From Acheta domesticus (taxonomy: Eukaryota; Arthropoda; Insecta; Orthoptera; Gryllidae): 64,000 nt of DNA. Positions within the stretch are counted from its first letter, which is position 1. Each line of letters begins with the position of its first letter. The notes beneath the pieces were generated by a model that ran no database searches, was not told the origin of the DNA, and worked only from the letters and a program-made list of their open reading frames with translations. Location: contig JAHLJT010004567.1 in the NCBI GenBank assembly GCA_031308135.1, positions 37,460,389 through 37,524,388 on the forward strand, given 5' to 3'. The position numbers and the translations under genes were made by a program. Of this stretch, positions 48,283 to 58,699 are shown in pieces.

Positions 48283-48289
48283 TAAATAT

Positions 48290-49240
48290 CTGACCCCCCC
48301 CCCCCGAGTTTCAGTTGTTTCCTTTAAATTCGCAAATTTCTTATCGTGCAACTGTTGAACTTTATGTAAAAATGACACTAGCGCTCGTATTTTTTCATCC
48401 TGTAGTTTTGTCCAAAATAGAGTTGAAGCCAGAAGAAACGCCCTGCGTAGCGACGAAATTGCCTGAATACTGAATTCAAAATCCTGTGGTCTCCTCTACA
48501 ATAACGTAAACGTTCTCACTTATTGGACAACTATATAGATATCATATGGACGTTATACAGTCTTAAAGGGACGTTGTTTTAAACGTGAAAAGTAAAAAAC
48601 GTAAAACGTATATCTGAAATAATTTAGAATGTAAAGTGTAGGAATTTATCCAGGGCTTACAAAACCTATAAATGTGAAAAAAGTATACGTGCAAAACGTA
48701 CAGTGTTTCATTCAAATGCAACATTAGTGCATATTAATGAAAGTGCAAGGGAAACTTACTTTAATATTTTAAATGTGCTTCTGAACATACTCGTCCTGGA
48801 ACCCCTGATTAATTCAGGACTGTTTTCTGTGATGCAATATTTTAATAAAAGTTTAAAGATATAATATGCATTACACATTCTCCTTTCCTTTTCATTATTT
48901 TCTTGAAAGTCATTTCTAGTCATGGCCAATATTGAAAATCAATATTTTAATAGTCAATATATGTACAATAGTCAACTGAAGTCAAAATACAAAATTCAAG
49001 CAACTGAATCCAAATACATATTTAAAGCTTATTACACGTAACATTAAGATTGTCTTTTACTGTTAATAAGACAGAAAATAATTACAGACAATAATGATGT
49101 TACAAATTAAAAATACATTTGAGAAAAATAAATTTGACAGAATAAATTTCATCACGTCACATATTTCATTTGAAGCCATCAACATGAAATGTTCAAAAAG
49201 TCATAACTTATTTTCTAAATTCAAAATATTTTCAAGTAAA
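48290..49240. other. AT-rich stretch downstream of the phosphatase gene
   Basis: Starts with a 12-base C-run (48,294-48,305). The phosphatase 3' UTR probably extends into the right part; a minus-strand ATTAAA occurs at 48,946-48,951. No other gene seen. Confidence 0.5.
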
Positions 49241-49245
49241 ATCAT

Positions 49246-49953
49246 TCACATTAATTTTGAAATAACACCAATAATATCTTCTCCTGTATTCCACGGATGG
49301 ATTGCTGCTTTTACTGGATGTTCATAAATATATTTCATCAAAGCATAACCTTTTCGAGGAAACGCAAGGTCATTTGCAGAAAGCTTAAGACACGGACACA
49401 AATCATTCTTTCCATCACCAACATATACAGTCCGTGCAAAATTAATTCCTTCTTTCTTTCTGTTGTTAACATAATTTTCAAGTATATGTCCCTTGCACAA
49501 ATTTTTTGTGCTCAGCTGACACCAATCTTGAATGTGATACATATCTATATGTAAACATCCTTCTGAATCGTACTGGGCAGGATTTGTGAACACTGACCTA
49601 ATGGTGTGGTCAAGGGATGCTCCTTTTAACCAATCTTTTATAAATTCTGAATTTGAATCTGATATGATGATTGTTTCACAATCTTTATCAATAAGAAACT
49701 TCAAAAGATTGTCAAAACCAGGCGTTATAGGTATGTCACGAACAGTAGTTTGTATTTCCTCACGCGATATGCCATTTTGGTGCAAAAGCTCAAAGATCTT
49801 TCCCATATATGCTGTCCAACCATCTGAGCTATACAAATCACTTATTTCTGATGATATTTTTTCTTGTGGAAGCATTTCCCGGACCACAATATCAGTATTA
49901 TCATCCACAATTGTATGGTCAAAATCAAAAGCAACAAGTAGTCGTTTCTGCAT
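49246..49953 (-). CDS. Phospho2: HAD-family phosphatase, PHOSPHO1/PHOSPHO2 type
   Basis: A 235-residue phosphatase, close to the 240-270 of the PHOSPHO family, in one coding exon. HAD motif I is DFDHTIVDDNTD (about residues 9-20, with both catalytic Asp), motif II is IISDSN near residue 97, and motif IV is GDGKNDLCP near residue 183, so the active site looks intact. Family members hydrolyse small phosphate esters such as pyridoxal phosphate, phosphoethanolamine or phosphocholine; which substrate applies here cannot be read from the sequence. There is no signal peptide, so it is probably cytosolic. The Met at 49,953 is chosen because a splice acceptor (TTTTCAG) lies 4 bases upstream. Confidence 0.93.
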   Translation of the reverse strand: MQKRLLVAFDFDHTIVDDNTDIVVREMLPQEKISSEISDLYSSDGWTAYMGKIFELLHQNGISREEIQTTVRDIPITPGFDNLLKFLIDKDCETIIISDSNSEFIKDWLKGASLDHTIRSVFTNPAQYDSEGCLHIDMYHIQDWCQLSTKNLCKGHILENYVNNRKKEGINFARTVYVGDGKNDLCPCLKLSANDLAFPRKGYALMKYIYEHPVKAAIHPWNTGEDIIGVISKLM

Positions 49954-50057
49954 TTCTCTGAAAATTAAAATGATCAATTATTACCAGCAACAAGTTTTAA
50001 AAACTACACCAACGCAAAAAGAACACGTAATTTCAAGTAGTACCATCATACACATAC

Positions 50058-50330
50058 CTTAATATTCTTGTACACAAAATCATTCAATTCTCTACTAGTT
50101 GTGAAATATTTTGGCAAATCTTTACTCGAGCCTATGTATCTCGGAAATGATATGAGAACGTCATGTAATAGGACCTACATGAAAAAGATGTTGACTCGTT
50201 CGCGAAAATTCTGAAAGTAAGAATTAAATTCCGGTTAAACTTTGCCCTAGTTCACACGATTGAAAACTTGGTCGTAAGGTGAAAATAACAGTTCGGGAAA
50301 TCTCACAATTATTTACATTCGCTCACCTAT
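50058..50330 (-). other. Phospho2: phosphatase 5' UTR exon and upstream region (predicted)
   Basis: On the minus strand AAG|GTATGTG at 50,058/50,057 is a good donor. It pairs with the acceptor at 49,958 to give a 100-bp intron in the leader. The upstream edge of the exon is a guess; no TATA box is obvious. Confidence 0.55.
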
Positions 50331-50339
50331 TTTCATAAG

Positions 50340-51590
50340 CTGATCAGGTTGTTCCAAGAGCCCTCCAATACCCCAGAGCCCTCCTTGCACTCCTCATGGG
50401 TTTGCACATGAGAGATGTTTGAAATGCCATTCTGATTATTAAGTGAACAGAAGAAGGTTTACATGTGTCGATATGTCGATATACCTTGCAATAATAATAA
50501 TAACGGCTTAAAATTCCCCCGTGCCAATTTTTTAGACGGTAAATATTTGAAAAAAGAATCTGGATAGTTGTTTCTGCATTCATCTCTTAGGTATCTGCAG
50601 TTGGTAATTCTGACGATTCTGACACGCGGGTAACATTTGATTTTATGTTAGAGAAAGACATGACAACATGATTAGGTTTTTTTCCCCAACTTTTCGAAAC
50701 TGAGATTAGTTTGGTTATAAAATTTATTGCAACACAACTTTTCTTATTTTATCCAGGGCCCTCTTAAAAAAACTATAACCAGTTTTGTATATGTATGTTA
50801 TATGAAATGTATTCATCTTGAGCAGGTCAGTATTTCTTTTGGCAACTATAGAGTTCGGTTTGCCGTGCTACAGCCAGTGCCCTCTGGAGGGCGCTGCTTT
50901 AGCTCGTCCTGTTTTAACATCGGCTGGCGCTGAATCAGCTGCCGTGTATTGCCGTAGTCGTGTGCCCGCTATCATTGTCTCGGGTCGGTCGGGGACTCCC
51001 AAGCGTCGGACTTCCATAATTTGGCATTTTGGATCTATTGTCCGACTTCGCCGGCTAGCTAACGGTGTACTACACACCTGGGCCGAGTTTAATTCTCGCG
51101 CTTGGGGGGTAAGAGCGTTATGTGGCGAACATAACGTACTTCCTTCAACGTAATTAGCTAACTCCGCCTGCATGAGCTTTTCTTCCTCACACAGCTACAG
51201 AAACTGAGATGATTTTCAAGGAAAGCTACAACTATTTTTTGTCTTGTCCGGGAAACGACCACGGGAAGCTGGTACGCTGCCCTTGAGCCATCCTAGAGGC
51301 TCAGTTTCGTTATCAGATTAAAATACAAGTGTCTCCTGGGCCCCTATTAACGTTTATCTACGAAATGTAATATTAGTATGATTATTAAAAGGAGTATGCA
51401 GTATTTTCAAAAGTGGACATTTTTATGAAAATTTAGGATTAAGACATATCCTCTTTTCTCAGGACATGTCCTCTTTCTGAAGTAAGAAAAACTGTCCGGG
51501 TAAATTTTACAAGAAAGGATGAACTATCTTATTGTTTATTGGAAAGGGGAAACTACTTTTGAATGCAACCTAGACATATGATATACGAAG
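50340..51590. other. intergenic, with a moderately GC-rich block
   Basis: 50,850-51,150 is CpG-richer than its surroundings, with frames open on both strands. A promoter-like block is possible, but no gene is recognised on either side that would use it. Confidence 0.4.
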
Positions 51591-53540
51591 TATAGCCATT
51601 TAGAACAAGGTTTTACTGTTCTTTAATATTTTTAAAATAACATTTCCGTTTTACTATTAGGAAACCGAAAAAATAATGAAATGTCAAAAACATGTACTTT
51701 GTGCGGCGATAGATGGGAGCTGGCAAGAGTATGTGGCAAGTCCGAATAACTGGTCGAGATACAAGGAAATAGAAAACTAATACGGGAAAGTCGGGGCCAT
51801 TTTGTAGCACCACTAGTTTTGACATTTTCTTAATTTTTCGGTTTCCCGACAATAGAACGGATATATTAATTTTAGAATAGATCCTCGTTTCAAATAAAAT
51901 GACAATTTTATTTGAAAAATTAGAAGTCGTTTTTAAGAAAATTTGAGGATTTTTTACATGAAGCCCCCCCCCCCCGGACATTTTCGAAATTTTCTCAAAA
52001 ACGACTCCAAGTTTATTCTTTATATTTATTGTAAGAATAGAGTAAAATACACTTATGAAGGTGACTTAGGTCCGATTCCCACGGTTAACTCTAAATTTTC
52101 GAAAATTGCAAAAGTTTGAATTTTTTTCGGCATCTTCCTACAACTTAAAAATTGAGGATAGAGACTTTTCCTCAAAAGAAATTTTGTTCTCCAAAGTGAG
52201 TTCTTTTATTAAGATCATGTACATATTTTTGAAAATTTTAGTAATTTTCACGCAATATTGCGTGGAATATGTGCAATTTTAAAAAATTACAAAAACAAGA
52301 TTTTCTCAAAAACGGCTCCAAATTTTTCTTTTAACTTTTGATAGAGATAGTACTAAATGTACTGTGACGTCCCTTCCTATGCGAATGCTGACGAGCGTAA
52401 TTCACGTAGGAGAGGTTTTCACGTGAGAAATGATCAGAGTGACCGGAAGAGCGGGAAGGGGGTTACGAAGTGGGAAGAAATACAACCATAGTAATTGTGA
52501 GATATATGAGTTTAATTAATTAGTTCCATGCCGAAGATCACTATATGCACTGTCCAGAAGCTCCCGTTACAAAAAAATACCCCAAAATCTGTGTTGCACG
52601 ACATGAAAAATGGCAGGTCCAGTTTTCCCGAAAAAAAAAAAATTGTCTTTGAGAAAATTGAGTTTAAAAATCACTTCCGGGCCGCGAAATTCAAACCGGT
52701 CTCTACGACACGAGACGGCGGCGTCTCCTGCGCGGAGCATTTCCTCGTTTCTCCGCGTTAACGGAGTAATATTCTCTAAGGAAAGCATTGCGTGGCTTAC
52801 ACTAGAATACGTTAATAGGATAACATGTTTGTAGGTTCTGTTTAATAAATATTTTAAATGAACTTATTGAAAATTCAGTTTTGTTCAAAATGATAGCCAC
52901 GGTACACAACGGCGTAAACGTAAATGATGAACACATCCAACATTTATGAAAAATATTGAATCTCCTGGAATGCTCGAATCGTCATTTTTAGCATTTCATA
53001 TGAACTAGTGCCTTGGGCTTAAGACTGCCACATGAAGATTATTCTAAATGTCGTGATAAACAAAAAAGGGTTTCGGAAATGAAATATTTGTTCATGAAAA
53101 TACCAAGTTTATTGATTTTCTTTGGAATTTGAATTGATTCTCCCGGCTGTCATATTTTGAATTTTCAGACTAACAATAGCCAGATTAATTCATAATAATG
53201 GCTCCAATCCTCATAAATGGCTCCATATTTTTTCTTCAAACTTTTCTAACGGGTAGTGCTAATTACACTCTTTAATATGACATAAAGTTCAATTTAGGGA
53301 AGTTTCTGTTTTTTCAAAAATTACACAAATGTAACTTTTTGATAGATCTCACACCTTTAATACGCACATTACGAGCAATTTGTAAACACTGTTGTTTTTG
53401 TCAGTTAATACGTTTCAAATCTCGCATTTTTAGTGACGCTTAAACGCATTTTTTTTAAAACGGCTCCAAATTTTGCAATAAAAATAGCCATTTACGACAA
53501 GGTTTTACTGTTCTTTAATATTTTAAAAGAATATTTCCTT
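51590..53540. repeat. field of dispersed noncoding repeats
   Basis: A block of about 50 bp containing AGCCATTTA and GGTTTTACTGTTCTTTAATA occurs at 51,592-51,645 and again at 53,487-53,537, bracketing the region. Between them the motif AAACGGCTCCAAATTTTTCT recurs in variants near 51,999, 52,310, 53,205 and 53,459, usually followed by a TAGTACTAAAT-like stretch. It looks like the internal or terminal noncoding part of an unidentified transposon. It includes a 12-base C-run (51,964-51,975). Confidence 0.65.
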
Positions 53541-53719
53541 GATACCGAAAAATCAATTGAAAGCAAAACGTCCGTCCGAAACCTAAAAAAGACTGGAGCC
53601 ACCTGGACAGAAGAGAGAAAAGAAAAACATTGGGAGAGTCTGAAAGAATTTTGGCGGAAGATGAAATTGGAAGGAATGATGGAAGTACCGGTTGAAATAA
53701 ACGTGGTCCACAGCATAGA

Positions 53720-54230
53720 CTAAGGATGTTATATTTTGTTTTTTGGTATGTGAGATTTGGGGGGACGTCTGGTCTGCGGAGGGTGAATATTTTTGCCTGG
53801 CTTTTATTTGGATTTATTTGAATGTGCCATTTTTTGGCCCAGCTGAAGAATAAAGTGAGGTGATGTTGCAAATCTTTCACGGCAGATACGAAATTACTAT
53901 TAGAGAAATAAAGTACTGTATCATCGGCAAATAGTGCTATTGCAGTGTTTTGAGTGATTGGTATATCCGATGTGTAAACGTTAAATAAAGTGGGGGAGGG
54001 GGTAGAGCCTTGGGGTACTCCTGCTTTGATGGTGAAAGGTGCGGAGAGAGCTCCAGGGAGACGTACAGAAAAAGTTCGCTTTTAAAGAAGATTTTCAATG
54101 ATGCGTGAGAGATATAATGGAGTACCTAAACTGCGTAATTTGAAAATTAATCCTGGGTGTCACGGTATCGAAAGCTTTTGCTACATCTAGAAAAACTGCG
54201 GCAGTATGTTTGTGGTCATGGAATCCTTAA
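53720..54230 (-). pseudogene. non-LTR retrotransposon reverse transcriptase, C-terminal part
   Basis: The minus strand reads AAVFLDVAKAFDTV, then AGVPQGSTPSPTLFNVYTSD, then ALFADDTVLYF and WAKKWHIQINPNKSQAKIFT. These are the reverse-transcriptase core motifs of Jockey-like LINEs, including the FADD catalytic pair. Stops and frame shifts (for example near 54,082) show it is dead. The order of motifs fits one element read right to left. Confidence 0.85.
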
Positions 54231-54310
54231 TAAATAAATAAATGCCTTTATTTGTGGCGAGGCTCAGGCCATTTAGCCTGCTCTTCCGCCTAACCAATTT
54301 CAAAATTTTA
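54225..54310 (-). mobile_element. retroelement 3' end with TTTA tail
   Basis: On the minus strand GGCGGAAGAGCAGGCTAAAT and CCTCGCCACAAATAAAGGCA are followed by a TTTA repeat. A sequence block ending in a short simple repeat is typical of a LINE or SINE 3' end. It abuts the reverse-transcriptase fragment and may be the insertion that splits it. How far it extends past 54,310 is unclear. Confidence 0.5.
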
Positions 54311-55074
54311 TTACATTAGTGAATAATAGAAGGAGGTTAATCAATGAAAAATACGTACGCAATTTGGGTGAAAGTTTTCTCACATAGAAGACAGGAATGA
54401 AAGTGAGGGAGGAAAGAGTTGGTGGAGGAGGAATACTGTCACAGCATTTGTATGTTTAAAGTTATCAATTTCAAGTTAGGGATGTAATTTAAAAATTAAT
54501 CCCAAATATATAAAGTTAAACACTACGAGATTTTACTCAAAATTTAGAGAAATTATCTTTCTGTGACTAGGCAAGTTACATATTGAAGATAATTTGAAAG
54601 AGATTGTTTAAATCGGGAAGTATTAACATGTACTTCCAATTGTTTCAAAGAGGTTTTAGTAAAATCTACGATTGCGTATGTATTATGAAATACTCCTAAA
54701 TGGAAACTAGAAAGGGAGGGAATCTCGTCAGCATACAGGCGAAAACACATCAAGTCAAAAGTTCAGGTTCTAAGAGAAACGGAGAACATTGAAAGACAAT
54801 GGTGAAATGATTTTACGTGTATTTCATAATAGTAATAATAAGAAAATTGGCAATAATAAAAGAATGTATTATCAATCTATTTATGAAAAAATATAATTAA
54901 AACGTGGAAAAGATCAATTCAGTTTTGGGAAAATGTTTACAATATAAAAGTATTTCCCAACCTAGAAAATTGGAAATTTTAAAAATGTAGGAAATGTTAA
55001 CCATTTAGAATATTCCCAAGACCTGAAAAACCGACCCGACATATCTCACCCGTAAGCCAACGATTTACGCTACA

Positions 55075-55165
55075 TTTATTTCTGGGACTGCAAACAAAGG
55101 GACCATCCCGGCATGCGCCTTAAGCGATTGAGTAAATCCAGGTAAACCTCAATGAGGATGGTGGC
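55075..55165. mobile_element. fragment of a common insect dispersed repeat
   Basis: GGGACCATCCCGGCATGCGC, then AGCGATTGAGTAAATCCAGG and AACCTCAATGAGGATGG, resemble a repeat block found in many orthopteroid genomes ('GACCATCCCGGCATTTGC ... AACC.AAATCAGGATGG'). The comparison is from memory; the copy is short and diverged. Confidence 0.4.
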
Positions 55166-55319
55166 ACAATACAAGTAAGTAACAATTTCGGTGCACACAA
55201 CTAGTTTGATTTGAATAATGTCTTAACATATGGTTGCAAGAGATGATGAACTGAAATAGAAAGATTGCAAGTTAGTGAAACATATCTAGACAAATTTCAA
55301 AGTATACAAATACCTTGAG

Positions 55320-55580
55320 TACATACACATTAGAGGAATACTCATAAGATCATTTTGTGCTTTCCCAGCCTTTAGAATGGGAATAATGTGAGCATGTTTC
55401 CATTTATCAGGGAAGTACGTTTGTCTCAAGGTGGCGTTAAATATTGTTGTAATATGTACTATTACTTTTAAAGGAAGGTTTTAATAAAAATGTTGATATT
55501 AGGTCATGGCCTCTTGATATTTTCGGGGTTGCTAGTGAAAGATATTTAATAATTTCGGCTGGTGAAATAAATTTAGGGCA
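55320..55580 (-). pseudogene. non-LTR reverse transcriptase, N-terminal part
   Basis: The minus strand reads ISPAEIIKYLSLATPKISRG, followed further on by FPDKWKHAHIIPILKAGKAQ, the pre-palm region of Jockey-type reverse transcriptases ('lP..WK.A.iiPI.KpGK'). Strand and order match the fragment at 53,720-54,230. The segment between (roughly 90 residues) is missing or replaced, so this is probably the same dead element split by insertion and deletion. Confidence 0.75.
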
Positions 55581-55989
55581 TTCAGTAACTGTTATTTCTG
55601 GCGTGCAATTACTTCTTGAATATGATTATGGTGTTGAAAATTATGAGAAGGAATTCCGTTTCGCGCTCGTGAATTTCTGTGAATTACGTGTCATTGTTGT
55701 GACTTGATGTAACTATGAAAAGGAGTTATAATTGTCAAATTTATGTTGATATTTGCATGAAAATATTTAATTTTCGCACCAAATTCTGTACCATTTGCAG
55801 TGAGTTTTAGAATACTCCTCTCTAATCATGGCCTTATGAAATGCATTTCTATATTGTCCTAGGTATCAGGCTTATTTTTCCAATACAAGTTTACAAAATG
55901 TTTGTATTATATTTTTATGCAGTTGTAGAATTCACACAGATCTGACAAATCTGCGATGGAAACAATGAGTTGTTCGCATCTTGGTTGAA

Positions 55990-57184
55990 TTGGACATTTT
56001 CAAATAATAGCTAAAATGTTAGTAGCGCAGAAAGTCTTGGCTGTCCATAAACTCGTAAGAGTACGAAGGGGTGGAGATATCTTCTGAACAGCACGTCTGA
56101 AGGCATCCCAGATATACTGCGATTTTTGTACGAAGAGCTCTGAAGATAACACAAATCCCATCTTCGCGATGGAATATGTCACAGCATTTCGCGTCTTTTC
56201 TCGGTCTTGCCGGTAGAAGTCGCATGATCGCAAGCACTGCTTCATACGGTCGCGATCTTGCGAAATCTAGCGGAACGACTGTGAATGATACGAAATGCCG
56301 TGACATATTCCATCGCGAAGATGGGATTTGAGTTATCTTGAGAGCTCTTCCTACAAAAATCGCAGTATAGCTCAATAATGTTCATGGCTGGGTCTGATTT
56401 TGGTGGCCAGTGGGAGTGTTTAAATACAGAGTGTTCCTGGTGCAACTGTAGCAATTCTGGACGTGTGAGCTGTCGCATTGTCCTGCTGAAATTACCCAAG
56501 TCCGTCGGGATGCACAATGGACATGAATGGGTGCAGGTGTTCAGACAGGATGCTTACGTACGTGTCACCTGTCAGAGCCGTATCTAGACGTATAAGGGTT
56601 CCCATATCACTCCAACTGCACATGCTCCATACCATCACAGATCCTCCTCCACCTGTTGACATGCAGGGTCTTTGGATTCATAAGGTTGTCGCCATACTCA
56701 TACACGTCCATTCGTCCGAAACAATGAGAAACCAGACTCGTCAGACCAGGCAACGTGTTTCCAGTCATTATCTCATCAGTCCAATACCGGTGTTGACGGG
56801 CTCAGGCGAGGCGTAAAGCTTTGTGTCGTTCAGTCATCAAGGGTACACGAGTGGGCCTTCAGTTCCGAAACTCCATATCGATAATGTCTCGTTGAAAGGT
56901 TCGCACGCTGAGATTTGTTGATGGCCCAGCATTGATTTTGTAGAAGGATTGCACTTCTGCCACGTGTAATAATTCTCCTCGGTTGTCGTCGGTCCCGTTC
57001 TTGCACGATTTTTTGTGACCGCAGCGGTGCCGGAGGTTTGATGTTTTACCGAATTCCCGATATTCACAGTACTCTCGTGAAATCGTACAGGAAAATCCAA
57101 ATTTCATCGCGACCTCGGAGATTCTATGCCCCATCTCTCTTGCACCGACTATAAAACCACGTTCAAATTCACTTAAATCATGAT
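55990..57184 (-). pseudogene. Tc1-like (DD34E) transposase, broken by a MITE
   Basis: Read on the minus strand: HDLSEFERGFIVGAREMGHR and ISEVAMKFGFS (helix-turn-helix start, 57,184-57,090), then WSDESGFSLFRTNGRV with the first catalytic Asp (about 56,740-56,700), then HWPPKSDPAMNIIEL with the Glu region (about 56,415-56,370). After the MITE come YIWDAFRRAVQKISPP and the C-terminus (56,115-56,005). Several frame shifts, plus the insertion, show it is inactive. The terminal inverted repeats of the transposon itself were not located. Confidence 0.9.
56113..56369. mobile_element. MITE with long inverted termini, copy B, inside the Tc1 frame
   Basis: The ends TATACTGCGATTTTTGTACG (left) and TATACTGCGATTTTTGTAGG (right, opposite strand) begin inverted arms of about 80 bp and are consistent with a TA target duplication. 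The inner blocks GATGGAATATGTCAC and GTGACATATTCCATC match copy A at 19,091. It interrupts the Tc1 transposase codons between MNIIEL and IWDAF, so it inserted after that transposon arrived. Confidence 0.9.
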
Positions 57185-57189
57185 AACCT

Positions 57190-58240
57190 ACTAACCTACT
57201 TAAATCATGATATATACAGCAGTAGCCGATCTAACCAGACTCTGGTTGTCCTATATAGTCTTTGCCGACCGGAGGCCTGATTCTGATTGGTTCCAGATCT
57301 CTTTAATTCAATACGCATCGCTGAAGCAGTTTTCTTGGCTCTTCAGTGCATTTTACAATGAATTTATGACGTAGCAAACTATCTTTACATTGACCGCCGA
57401 TCTAGCGCCAGCGCGTAAGGTTTACGCCAGCGCGTAAAAATTATACAGTATATCGCTGTCGGAGATTTGCATTCTAAGTTTGCGTGGACAGCATAATGTG
57501 GTGATAAAAGTATCTTTAGAATTACAACTGGAGGATATGAGATAGTTGGAAAAGAGAGGGCATGAGATATTTTGTGTAAGAACCGGAGGTATCGCTTCTC
57601 AGCAAATACCATTCTCGGTCGGATCAGGTCTCTTTCTCCATTGCAACGTTACATCAGGTAGAGCCAGACTATGCACATCAGTCAACGAAGCTCATCTCTA
57701 CATACTCTATGGTAAAGATTTTATAAATATACAATTTATCATTGTTTTCCCCTTAGACAATTACGTAGTTATCGGCAAATCACTCGCATAGATATGTTGT
57801 TTCCATGTCAGTGATTGGCGAATAATGAGATAGCTAATATTCGTAATTGAGAAAACAAAAATAACATTTTTTAAAAACATACCATACACCGGCATTTGGA
57901 TATAATCGGTGTTGTCTGCTGATTCCGTACCCTCGTTTTATTCTATAGTGATACTCAATTTTTAACCCGAATTTTGCATTTCCAAATATCTATGACATTT
58001 TCTGGTTCAATATTTTAGTTTAATACCTAAAATTGCCTCATTAATTAGTGTTATTTTTACCTTTCCTCATAATTTGGCATATATAGACAAAACATCCCTC
58101 CTCGTAATTGATCAGTTCATAACATCGTTCAGACTTCAGCATATGAATTGGTCTCTACACGTTTTGGATTCTTGGCTAGTCTCTGGCATTTGGACCAGAA
58201 CAATTGATTGAAGACGCAAACTTGTGAACTCAAATTTACA
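57190..58240. other. AT-rich stretch, no gene seen
   Basis: Short direct repeat AAATCATGATA at about 57,177 and 57,202. No domain recognised in the frames here. Confidence 0.5.
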
Positions 58241-58249
58241 TAAACATGT

Positions 58250-58698
58250 CGGAAATATTGAGATTGGGCTTGTTGATTGCGCAGGAGTTTGCAAATGATT
58301 TGCAGCAGAAAATGGATATTTCAGCCAAGAACATACGGACCTAATGTGGAAATTATTTTGAAAAATGATCTTTTATTGATAACTAATTGCACTACTGAAA
58401 GATCGTTTTCAAAATTGAAAGTAGAGTAAAAAAAGATTGCAAATGATTTTGGCTCAAATACCTCAACGATCTCACCATTTTAAACAGCAATAACTTATTG
58501 TGACAAAAATAAGTTTGACAATTTTCCTTTCACTTTCTGCAAGGAAAGGGCCTCTTTAACGCGGTTAAATGCAAGTGTTATCCGGTTACCAATAATTAAT
58601 AACAATAAATAGCTTTAGAGCGTTTTTTTATCTTTATCCTGAGAGTTCCCCACCAAATGTTTGCCCAGGGGACCCCCACTACTGTAAATCTGGCCCTG
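58250..58698 (+). pseudogene. hAT transposase C-terminal fragment and terminal repeat
   Basis: The plus strand reads ILKNDLLLITNCTTERSFSK followed by LKVE and a stop; ERSFSKLK is the conserved motif of the hAT C-terminal dimerisation region. The element appears to end at 58,698: on the opposite strand the end reads CAGGGCCAGATTTACAGTAG and then GGGGGTCCCCTGGGCAAA, a typical hAT terminal form. No 5' terminus was found, so the copy is truncated. Confidence 0.75.
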
Positions 58699-58699
58699 C

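Noticed and set aside
53433..53723. 96-codon plus-strand frame rich in Lys and Glu
   Set aside because: It runs antisense to the reverse-transcriptase region and begins in a dispersed repeat; no family recognised.
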